Below, one piece after another: positions 42,896 to 50,101 of a stretch of 64,000 nucleotides of DNA. The stretch is from SFLA01 sp045595165 (lineage in GTDB: Bacteria > Bacillota > Clostridia > Oscillospirales > CAG-382), in NCBI GenBank assembly GCA_045595165.1, contig JAZNZY010000020.1, positions 1-64,000 on the forward strand. The letters run 5' to 3'. Made by a program: the position numbers and the translations under genes. Below the pieces are notes generated by a model that searched no databases, was not told the DNA's origin, and was given only the letters and a program-made list of their open reading frames with translations. Position 1 is the first letter of the stretch, and every line of letters begins with the position of its first letter.

Positions 42896-44852
42896 AGAGA
42901 AATTTTATATAACCACCGCCATTGCTTATACCTCCAAGCTTCCCCATATCGGCAACATTTACGAAATTATCCTTACGGATGCTATTGCCAGATATAAAAA
43001 GAAAAAGGGTTACGACGTATTCTTCCTTACCGGAACGGATGAGCACGGTCAGAAGATACAGTCCGAGGCAGAGGCAAGCGGTGTTACTCCTCAGGAGTAC
43101 GTTGACAAGATTGCAGGCGGTATAAAAGACCTTTGGGATCTTTACCAGTGCGAATACGATAAGTTTATCCGCACCACCGATAAACAGCACGAGAAAGTAG
43201 TAAGCCACATATATACCAAGCTTTACGAACAGGGCGATATTTATAAGAGTGCGTATGAAGGACATTACTGCACTCCTTGCGAATCTTTCTGGACCGATTC
43301 CCAGTTGGTGGACGGCAAGTGTCCCGATTGCGGCAGAGAGGTTAAAAAGGCAAAGGAAGAGGCTTACTTCCTCCGTCTTTCCAAGTACGCGGACAGACTG
43401 CTAGAGTACTATGAATCCCATCCCGAGTTTATCACCCCCGTTTCCAGAAAGAACGAGATGATAAACAACTTCTTAAAGCCCGGTCTGCAGGATCTCTGTG
43501 TTTCCAGAAGCAGCTTTACCTGGGGCGTTCCTTTGGAATTTGATCCCAAGCACGTTTCCTACGTTTGGATAGACGCGCTTTCCAACTATATAACCGCTAT
43601 CGGTTACGATACAGAAAATCCCGATGAACTCTATAATAAATTATGGCCTGCGGACCTGCACGTTATCGGTAAGGACATAGTTCGTTTCCATACTATATAC
43701 TGGCCTATAATCCTTATGGCACTTAACGTTCCCCTGCCCAAGAAGGTTTTGGGACATCCTTGGCTGTTGTTCGGCGAAAACAAAATGTCCAAGTCCCGCG
43801 GCAACGTGCTTTACGGCGATAAGCTGGCAGAGCAGTTCGGCGTGGATGCGGTAAGATACTATCTTCTTTCCGAGATGGGCTTTTATAACGACGGCAGCAT
43901 TACCTACGAAAGCCTTATAGCACGTACCAATTCCGACCTTGCAAATATTATCGGTAACCTTGTAAGCCGCACTTCTGCGATGATAAAGCAGTATTTTGAC
44001 GGCGTGGTTCCCGCTCCCACATCCGCTGTGGGCGAAGCAGACGAAACCCTTAAAAACGCTGTAAATTCCGCCAAGGAATCTTTTATGGCAAAAATGGATG
44101 AATATCTTGTGGCAGACGCATCCGAAGCGGTTCTTAACGGCTTCAAGGCTTGTAACAAGTATATTGATGAAACCACCCCCTGGGTTCTTGCAAAGAGTGA
44201 AGACAGCCGCGACAGACTTGCTACCGTTATGGCAAATCTGGTTCAGAGCATCCGTATCTGTACCGCAATGCTGTATCCCTACATTCCTTCCACCGCAAAG
44301 CGTATTGCAGAGGTATTCTCCTACGGTGACGATGCATACGATTACGATAAGCTGTGCTACTGCTATAAGGTTGACGGCGTTAACGTAAATGCAGACGGCG
44401 CAAAGCTTTTTGAGCGTATAGACGAAAAGAAGTTTATGGCCGCTATGGAAGCTCAGCAAAAGGAAAAAGAAAAAGCCGAAAAGAAAGCCGAAAAAGCAAA
44501 AGAAAAAGCCGAAAAAAAGGCGGATAAAGAAAAAGAGCCTATCGGCATAGAGGATTTTGCAAAGGTAGAGCTTACGGTCGGCAAAGTACTCACCTGCGAA
44601 AAGGTTGAAAAATCCGATAAGCTGTTGAAGCTTACCGTAGATATCGGCGAAGTAAGACAGGTGGTTTCGGGAATTGCAAAGTGGTATACTCCCGATGAAC
44701 TTATAGGCAAAAAGATAATACTCGTTTCCAACCTCCGCCCCGCAGTGCTTCGCGGCGTGGAAAGCAACGGTATGATACTCGCCTCCGGCGAAGACGAGGT
44801 CAAGGTAGTATTTATCGATGACAGCGTTCCCGTAGGAAGCAAGGTAAGATAA
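42885..44852 (+). CDS. metG: Methionyl-tRNA synthetase
   Basis: 655 residues. HIGH-type motif PHIGN, TDEHGQKIQ, the zinc knuckle CTPCESFW ... CPDCG, and NKMSKSRGN near residue 301. Anticodon-binding helical domain to ~520, then a Lys/Glu-rich helical linker of ~30 residues made of repeated KAEKKAEK-like units, and a C-terminal EMAP-type tRNA-binding domain (GIEDFAKVELTVGKVLTCEK) that promotes dimerisation. It charges tRNA-Met for initiation and elongation. Confidence 0.97.
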   Translation: MNNKEKFYITTAIAYTSKLPHIGNIYEIILTDAIARYKKKKGYDVFFLTGTDEHGQKIQSEAEASGVTPQEYVDKIAGGIKDLWDLYQCEYDKFIRTTDKQHEKVVSHIYTKLYEQGDIYKSAYEGHYCTPCESFWTDSQLVDGKCPDCGREVKKAKEEAYFLRLSKYADRLLEYYESHPEFITPVSRKNEMINNFLKPGLQDLCVSRSSFTWGVPLEFDPKHVSYVWIDALSNYITAIGYDTENPDELYNKLWPADLHVIGKDIVRFHTIYWPIILMALNVPLPKKVLGHPWLLFGENKMSKSRGNVLYGDKLAEQFGVDAVRYYLLSEMGFYNDGSITYESLIARTNSDLANIIGNLVSRTSAMIKQYFDGVVPAPTSAVGEADETLKNAVNSAKESFMAKMDEYLVADASEAVLNGFKACNKYIDETTPWVLAKSEDSRDRLATVMANLVQSIRICTAMLYPYIPSTAKRIAEVFSYGDDAYDYDKLCYCYKVDGVNVNADGAKLFERIDEKKFMAAMEAQQKEKEKAEKKAEKAKEKAEKKADKEKEPIGIEDFAKVELTVGKVLTCEKVEKSDKLLKLTVDIGEVRQVVSGIAKWYTPDELIGKKIILVSNLRPAVLRGVESNGMILASGEDEVKVVFIDDSVPVGSKVR

Positions 44853-45613
44853 TGTTTGATTCACACGCACATTACGATGATAAACAGTTCGATGAGGACA
44901 GGGATATTCTTATCCCTTCCCTCTTTGAGCAAGGCGTCGATGGATTTTTAAACGCTTCCTCGGATATAGCCTCCTCTTACGCTTCTCTTGCTTTGGCTCA
45001 TAAATACGAAAACGTATACTCCGCTGTAGGAGTTCATCCCCACGAAGCGGCAGAGGTCAGCGAAAACTGGCTCCAAGAGCTGGAAAAGCTTTCAAAAGAT
45101 AAGAAAGCGGTCGCTATCGGAGAGATCGGATTGGATTATCATTACGATTTTTCCCCTCGGGACGTTCAGCAAAAGGTTTTCGATGCGCAAATGCAGTTTG
45201 CCGAAGACCACAGCTTACCGGTAATTATTCACGATCGGGAAGCCCATGGAGATACTATTGCCACCATTGACAGATTTCCAAAGGTAACAGGCGTGCTTCA
45301 CAGCTTTTCCGGCAGCTACGAGATGGCGGAATATCTGGTGCGCAAGGGATGGTATATTTCCTTTTCCGGTTCGGTTACGTTCAAGACCGCCGAAAAACTG
45401 CGTCACGCAGCAACGGCAGTTCCTCTCCACCGTGTTCTGTGCGAAACAGATGCGCCATACCTTGCTCCCGTGCCCCACAGAGGTAAGCGGAATGACAGCA
45501 TAAAGATGCGCCATACCGTTGAAATGTTAGCTGAAATTCACGGAATTACTTTTGAGGAAATGCGGGAATCATGCAAAAATAACGCATACACCCTTTTCGG
45601 TATAGTAAAATAA
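44852..45613 (+). CDS. tatD: TatD family metal-dependent hydrolase/DNase
   Basis: 253 residues. Metal ligands HAH at 5-7, the Glu in GEIGLDYHYD, His in VIIHDREAH and GVLHSFSG, and ETDAPYLAP near the end. TatD-type proteins hydrolyse DNA or D-aminoacyl-tRNA; cytoplasmic. The ATG overlaps the last base of metG, the usual metG-tatD arrangement of Bacillota. Confidence 0.94.
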   Translation: MFDSHAHYDDKQFDEDRDILIPSLFEQGVDGFLNASSDIASSYASLALAHKYENVYSAVGVHPHEAAEVSENWLQELEKLSKDKKAVAIGEIGLDYHYDFSPRDVQQKVFDAQMQFAEDHSLPVIIHDREAHGDTIATIDRFPKVTGVLHSFSGSYEMAEYLVRKGWYISFSGSVTFKTAEKLRHAATAVPLHRVLCETDAPYLAPVPHRGKRNDSIKMRHTVEMLAEIHGITFEEMRESCKNNAYTLFGIVK

Positions 45614-45675
45614 CCCAAAAACCAAAGTGATTTTATAAAAGTTTTATAAAAAACACAAAATTTACAAAAAACCCC

Positions 45676-45704
45676 TTGTTTTTTCTCATTATATGGTATA
45701 AAAT
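45676..45704 (+). promoter_or_regulatory. Promoter of gap
   Basis: TTGTTT, 17 nt spacer, TAAAAT (overlapping TATAAA two bases earlier), ~55 nt upstream of the start. Confidence 0.6.
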
Positions 45705-45758
45705 AAGTCGGTTAAAAAAATTATTAACACTCACAAACATTTTTTTGGAGGAATTAAA

Positions 45759-46778
45759 ATGGCAGTAAAAGTTGCAATTAATGGTTTCGGCCGTATCGGT
45801 CGTCTCGCATTCAGACAGATGTTCGGCGCAAAGGGTTATCAGGTAGTTGCTATCAACGACCTTACCAGCCCCTCTATGCTCGCTCATCTTCTCAAGTATG
45901 ACTCTGCTCAGGGCAGATACAATCACGAAGTTTCCGCTAACGATGAAGAAGGCACCATCACCGTAGACGGCAAGACCATCAAGATCTACGCTGAAAAGGA
46001 CGCTAACAATTGTCCTTGGAAGAAGCTCAAGGTAGACGTAGTTCTCGAATGCACCGGCTTCTACACCAGCAAGGCTAAGGCTTCTGCTCATATTAACGCA
46101 GGCGCTAAGAAGGTGGTTATCTCTGCTCCCGCAGGAAACGATCTTCCCACTATCGTTTACAACGTAAACGAAAACACCCTCACCGCAGAAGACAACGTAA
46201 TCTCCGCTGCTTCCTGCACCACCAACTGCCTCGCTCCTATGGCTAAGGCTCTTAACGATTACGCTCCCATCCAGAGCGGTATCATGACCACCGTACACGC
46301 TTACACCGGCGACCAGATGGTTCTCGACGGTCCTCACAGAAAGGGTGACTTCCGCAGAGCACGTGCTGCTGCTGAAAACATCATCCCCAACAGCACCGGC
46401 GCTGCAAAGGCTATCGGTCTTGTTATTCCCGAACTCAACGGCAAGCTTATCGGCTCCGCTCAGAGAGTTCCCGTTCCTACCGGTTCTTCCACCCTTCTCG
46501 TTGCAGTTGTTAAGGGCAAGGACGTTACCAAGGAAGCTATCAACGCTGCTATGAAGGCTGCTTCCAACGAATCCTTCGGTTACACCGAAGAGCAGCTCGT
46601 TTCCAGCGATATCGTTGGTATCACCTACGGTTCTCTGTTCGATGCAACTCAGACCATGGTTTCCAAGATCGACGACGATACCTATCAGGTACAGGTAGTT
46701 TCTTGGTACGATAACGAGAACAGCTACACCAGCCAGATGGTTCGTACTATCAAGTACTTCGCTGAACTCAGCAAATAA
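45759..46778 (+). CDS. gap: Glyceraldehyde-3-phosphate dehydrogenase
   Basis: 339 residues. Rossmann motif INGFGRIGRLAFRQ, Asp in AINDLTSP (NAD preference), the active-site SAASCTTNCLAP with the catalytic Cys near 153, and SWYDNENSY near the C-terminus. It oxidises glyceraldehyde 3-phosphate to 1,3-bisphosphoglycerate with NAD+. Pronounced use of favoured codons indicates high expression. Strong GGAGGA ribosome site. Monocistronic: promoter upstream and terminator at 46798. Confidence 0.98.
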   Translation: MAVKVAINGFGRIGRLAFRQMFGAKGYQVVAINDLTSPSMLAHLLKYDSAQGRYNHEVSANDEEGTITVDGKTIKIYAEKDANNCPWKKLKVDVVLECTGFYTSKAKASAHINAGAKKVVISAPAGNDLPTIVYNVNENTLTAEDNVISAASCTTNCLAPMAKALNDYAPIQSGIMTTVHAYTGDQMVLDGPHRKGDFRRARAAAENIIPNSTGAAKAIGLVIPELNGKLIGSAQRVPVPTGSSTLLVAVVKGKDVTKEAINAAMKAASNESFGYTEEQLVSSDIVGITYGSLFDATQTMVSKIDDDTYQVQVVSWYDNENSYTSQMVRTIKYFAELSK

Positions 46779-46797
46779 GAAACAATTTAAAAATTCA

Positions 46798-46830
46798 AGT
46801 GCCGCGGTATATTCGCGGCACTGATTTTAT
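46798..46830 (+). terminator. Intrinsic terminator of gap
   Basis: 9 bp stem AGTGCCGCG / CGCGGCACT, 7 nt loop, then GATTTTAT. Confidence 0.85.
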
Positions 46831-46863
46831 ATCTTGGTATCAGAAACAATTTAAGAGGTAATT

Positions 46864-47445
46864 ATGCCCACTCTCATTCTTAACAGTATTTTACTCGGTG
46901 TCGGTCTTGCCATGGACGCCTTTTCCGTTTCTCTCGCAAACGGACTGAACGAGCCTTGTATGTCCAAAAAGAAAACCTGCGGTGTTGCGGGAACTTTTGC
47001 TGTTTTCCAAGCAATAATGCCCCTTATCGGCTGGCTGTGCGTTCACACCGTGGTGCAGTATTTCAAAGCATTTGAAAGCTTTATCCCTTGGATAGCTCTT
47101 GCTCTGCTCGGTTTTATCGGCGGTAAGATGATATATGAAAGCGCAACTTGCAGAGAAGAAGAATGCTGTGAATGTAAAAAACTGGGATTCGGCGCGTTGA
47201 TCGTTCAGGGGATTGCCACCTCTATAGACGCACTTTCTGTCGGATTTACAATTTCCGATTACGACCTTACCAAAGCATTGCTATGTGCCGCCATAATCGC
47301 AGTATTAACATTTGTAATCTGTTTTGCCGGTGTTATTATCGGAAAAAAGGCAGGCACAAAGCTTGCGGGAAAAGCAGGATACCTTGGCGGAATAATTCTC
47401 ATAATCATAGGTCTTGAAATATTTATAACCGGAGTATTCTTTTAA
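46864..47445 (+). CDS. mntP: Manganese efflux pump MntP
   Basis: 193 residues, six membrane helices as two three-helix repeats. The paired motifs GLAMDAFSVSLANGL (near 13-27) and ATSIDALSVGFTI (near 120-132) carry the conserved Asp residues used in Mn2+ export. A Cys-rich loop (CREEECCECKK, ~100-110) in the middle is unusual and could bind metal. The 85 nt upstream hold the gap terminator and no yybP-ykoY Mn riboswitch, which often controls this gene. Confidence 0.93.
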   Translation: MPTLILNSILLGVGLAMDAFSVSLANGLNEPCMSKKKTCGVAGTFAVFQAIMPLIGWLCVHTVVQYFKAFESFIPWIALALLGFIGGKMIYESATCREEECCECKKLGFGALIVQGIATSIDALSVGFTISDYDLTKALLCAAIIAVLTFVICFAGVIIGKKAGTKLAGKAGYLGGIILIIIGLEIFITGVFF

Positions 47446-47460
47446 TCTTAAAAAACAAAA

Positions 47461-47495
47461 ATACCTGCTTTGGCTTCAAAACGCAAAGCAGGTAT
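47461..47495. terminator. Bidirectional terminator between mntP and the ECF-S gene
   Basis: Perfect 12 bp stem ATACCTGCTTTG / CAAAGCAGGTAT with an 11 nt loop. On the minus strand a long T-run (TTTTGTTTTTT) follows; the plus side reads AATTTATTATTTT. Confidence 0.85.
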
Positions 47496-47501
47496 AATTT
47501 A

Positions 47502-48095
47502 TTATTTTCTGTTTTTCTGAAGTGCAAAAACAATTGCGGGACACAGAGCAACGCAGGTAATAACCTCGATAATAAAATTAACGCCCACAAGTCCCAAAAA
47601 GATATAAGATACAACTGTAGCGCTTTGAGCAGAAGCCCATTCGTGCAACAGAGGGTTAAACAGCGTTATGAACGCTATGAGGAAAAATCCGGTATTGAAA
47701 ACGGGCAGCAGAGCCGAAACAAGGAACGAACGCCACTTTTTATCTTTGAATTTAGCGGTAAGCGCCGCAACAAGAATGACACAGCAAGCGGCGAGAAAAA
47801 CACGCAAAGCAGAGCCGATAAAGGTTTTGAAAGGGCTTAAAGCAAACATTATTCCACCGCCGACATCAAAGCCCACGGCACATTCGATAAACAAAGTGAT
47901 ACCCATTGCGGCAGATACGATCATCCCGCATTTTGCGCCGTAATGAACGCAGGCGATGGCAACGGGAATAAGCGCCAGCGTAAGTGAAAACTGTAGATAA
48001 TTTGTCATAAGCGTAGACAATATCTGCAAAACCACGGTGAGTGAGCACAGTATGGCACAGTCCACCACAAATTTATTTTTCTTCACATAAGACAC
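47502..48095 (-). CDS. ECF-type vitamin transporter S component
   Basis: 197 residues, about six membrane helices with a basic N-terminus (MSYVKKNKFV). Length and pattern (ACVHYGAKCGMIVSAAMGI, SPFKTFIGSALRVF) fit the substrate-binding S subunit of energy-coupling-factor transporters, which work with an EcfA/A'/T module encoded elsewhere. Substrate (thiamine, pantothenate, riboflavin or another vitamin) cannot be decided by eye. Single-gene unit with its own promoter; no riboswitch is visible in its short leader. Confidence 0.75.
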   Translation of the reverse strand: MSYVKKNKFVVDCAILCSLTVVLQILSTLMTNYLQFSLTLALIPVAIACVHYGAKCGMIVSAAMGITLFIECAVGFDVGGGIMFALSPFKTFIGSALRVFLAACCVILVAALTAKFKDKKWRSFLVSALLPVFNTGFFLIAFITLFNPLLHEWASAQSATVVSYIFLGLVGVNFIIEVITCVALCPAIVFALQKNRK

Positions 48096-48122
48096 CTCGA
48101 TTTCTTACCTTTGAGTAAATAC

Positions 48123-48150
48123 ATTATAATTATTTTTTAAAAAAAATCAA
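48123..48150 (-). promoter_or_regulatory. Promoter of the ECF-S gene
   Basis: On the minus strand TTGATT, 16 nt spacer, TATAAT, ~28 nt upstream of the start codon. Confidence 0.6.
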
Positions 48151-48192
48151 TATGTAAGCAAAAAACATCTTTATTTTTCACAAAACCTATGT

Positions 48193-48198
48193 TATAAT
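48193..48198 (+). promoter_or_regulatory. -10 element of the murC promoter
   Basis: Perfect TATAAT; the -35 region (TTATTT at 48171-48176, 16 nt spacing) is weak. The predicted transcript start near 48205 lies after the upstream TTG 48202, which supports translation from TTG 48229. Confidence 0.5.
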
Positions 48199-48228
48199 AA
48201 TTTGATTAAATTACAAGAGGTGCTTGTT

Positions 48229-49614
48229 TTGGATATTAAAGAAATCTCCCATAACAGCAATATATATTTTGTCGGTATCGGCGGAATTTCAATGTCATCT
48301 TTGGCAGAGATACTCCACAAAAAGGGATACAAGGTAAGCGGATACGACTGTACCTCCTCCCCTGCTACCGACCATCTTAAAAGTATTGGTATTCCCGTGT
48401 ACCACCAGACCGAAAAAGAGCATTTTGACGGTGTTACGGTAGCTATAGTTACCGCCGCCGTACACGAGGATAATCCCGAGATGATCGAGCTTCACTCAAG
48501 AAATATCCCTTGTTATTCCCGTGCGGAGCTGTTGGGCGCTTTGGGAAGCAAATACGCAAATTCCATCGCTGTGGCGGGAACTCACGGTAAATCCACCACC
48601 ACGGGAATGTTAAGCGATATTTTCACATCCGCGAAAAATGCCGACCCCACCATACTCGTCGGTGCAGTTGTACCGGAGCTGGGAAGCACATTCAGACTGG
48701 GAACTGATGAAAACTTCATATACGAGGCGTGTGAATATACCGATTCTTTCCTTTCTTTTTATCCACACATCGCCGCTGTGCTTAATCTTGAATTGGACCA
48801 TACCGATTATTTTCCCAATATTGAGGCATTGGAAAAATCTTTTTCAAAGTTTATAAACAACGCGGGAAAAGACGGTATTGCGGTAGTGAATCTGGATTCC
48901 TGCCATTCTATGAAGGCGGCAATGGATTGCTTACCGCACCTTATCACATACTCCCCTTCCGGAAACAAAGATGCAGATTATTACGTTAAGGGTCTTATGT
49001 TCGAGCGCGGATTCGCCGCTTATAAGATGATGCACGGCGAAGACTGCGTTGCGGAAATATCTTTATCCGTTCCCGGCGAGCACAACGTGGCAGATTCCCT
49101 CTGTGCTGCCGTGTGCGCCGATTTAAGCGGTATAGCCTCGGAAGACATTGTAAAGGGTTTAAAAATGTTCAGGGGCGTTTCAAGGCGTTTCGAGCTTAAA
49201 GGCACTCTTAACGGCGCCCCCGTTTTTGACGATTACGCCCACCATCCCGATGAAATAAAAGCCACCCTTTCTGCGGCAAAAATGATGGGATATAAGCGTG
49301 TTATAACCGTTTTCCAGCCCCATACTTATTCAAGACTTCACGATCTGTTCGATGATTTTGCGGCTTCCTTCGAAAACTCCGATATCACGGTGTTTGCGGA
49401 AATTTTCTCCGCTTCCAGAGAAAAAGACATTTTTGGGATTTCTTCCAAAAACCTTGCTGATAAGGTTAACGGTTCGGTTTACTTCCCCACATTTGCGGAA
49501 ATTGAAGAATATCTGCAAAAAGAAGTGCGCGAGGGAGATATCGTTATCGTTATGGGCGCAGGCGACGTAACGAAGATTAGCAAAGATTTGATAAAAAGCG
49601 AAAAAAACAGTTGA
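48229..49614 (+). CDS. murC: UDP-N-acetylmuramate--L-alanine ligase
   Basis: 461 residues from TTG 48229. The frame extends to TTG 48202, but AGAGG at 48216-48220 is spaced correctly for 48229 and the promoter -10 lies at 48193. Motifs: FVGIGGISMSSLA (UDP-sugar-binding Rossmann), GTHGKSTTTGML P-loop near 117, DYAHHPDEIKATL and FQPHTYSRL in the C-terminal domain. It adds the first amino acid (L-Ala) to UDP-MurNAc in the cytoplasm. The rpmB promoter overlaps its stop codon. Confidence 0.96.
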   Translation: MDIKEISHNSNIYFVGIGGISMSSLAEILHKKGYKVSGYDCTSSPATDHLKSIGIPVYHQTEKEHFDGVTVAIVTAAVHEDNPEMIELHSRNIPCYSRAELLGALGSKYANSIAVAGTHGKSTTTGMLSDIFTSAKNADPTILVGAVVPELGSTFRLGTDENFIYEACEYTDSFLSFYPHIAAVLNLELDHTDYFPNIEALEKSFSKFINNAGKDGIAVVNLDSCHSMKAAMDCLPHLITYSPSGNKDADYYVKGLMFERGFAAYKMMHGEDCVAEISLSVPGEHNVADSLCAAVCADLSGIASEDIVKGLKMFRGVSRRFELKGTLNGAPVFDDYAHHPDEIKATLSAAKMMGYKRVITVFQPHTYSRLHDLFDDFAASFENSDITVFAEIFSASREKDIFGISSKNLADKVNGSVYFPTFAEIEEYLQKEVREGDIVIVMGAGDVTKISKDLIKSEKNS

Positions 49615-49639
49615 CAAATAAAGAATTTTATAGTATTAT
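49611..49639 (+). promoter_or_regulatory. Promoter of rpmB
   Basis: TTGACA, 17 nt spacer, TATTAT. The murC stop codon TGA lies inside the -35 hexamer. Confidence 0.8.
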
Positions 49640-49683
49640 AAGGTGTTCGAATTTTTATAGCATTTGATTTGGAGGTGTAATAG

Positions 49684-49869
49684 ATGGCAAAGTGTTCCGT
49701 ATGTGGAAAGAGCGTTACTTTCGGTCATAACGTTTCCCATTCCAACAGAAAGACCAACAGAGTTTGGAAGCCCAACATAAGAAAGGTTAAGGCTGTTGTA
49801 AACGGCAGCAATACTACCGTTTCCGTATGCTCCCGCTGCCTTCGTTCCGGCAAGGTTGAAAGAGCTTAA
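49684..49869 (+). CDS. rpmB: 50S ribosomal protein L28
   Basis: 61 residues, usual for Bacillota. MAKCSVCGKSVTFGHNVSHS with the N-terminal CxxC; a single Cys (CSRCLRSGKV gives a second CxxC) completes a zinc-binding-type L28. Preceded by GGAGG, followed by a strong terminator; monocistronic as usual. Confidence 0.97.
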   Translation: MAKCSVCGKSVTFGHNVSHSNRKTNRVWKPNIRKVKAVVNGSNTTVSVCSRCLRSGKVERA

Positions 49870-49894
49870 TTTCTGAACAAAACAACCAAAAAAC

Positions 49895-49926
49895 AAATCC
49901 GACAGATTTAATCTGTCGGATTTTTG
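49895..49926 (+). terminator. Intrinsic terminator of rpmB
   Basis: Perfect 13 bp stem AAATCCGACAGAT / ATCTGTCGGATTT, 3 nt loop, then a T-run that leads straight into repeat copy C. Confidence 0.92.
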
Positions 49927-49928
49927 TT

Positions 49929-49964
49929 GTCGGGGTCCCCGAGAAGCCGCAAGGCTTCTTGGGG
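49929..49964 (+). repeat. Terminator-associated palindromic repeat, copy C
   Basis: Exact reverse complement of copy B (32107-32142), including the following TGATTT. It lies 3 nt behind the rpmB terminator T-run, so relative to the transcript it has the same orientation as A, B and D although it is on the other strand of the chromosome. Confidence 0.92.
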
Positions 49965-50101
49965 TGATTTATTTGGATAATTTTAGCAGGTATAATCCAA
50001 TGCTTTTACCATACTGACGGCTACAAAATCAAATGAGGCATTTTTACAACTTCCACACTGTAATCGAATTCTAAATTTTCCTGCTTGCCTTTAATTGAAG
50101 G

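Noticed and set aside
46779..46863. Possible Mn riboswitch ahead of mntP
   Set aside because: The 85 nt hold only the gap terminator and a ribosome binding site; too short for a yybP-ykoY element.
48096..48192. Vitamin riboswitch ahead of the ECF-S gene
   Set aside because: The leader between promoter (48123-48150) and start is under 30 nt and has no recognisable aptamer.
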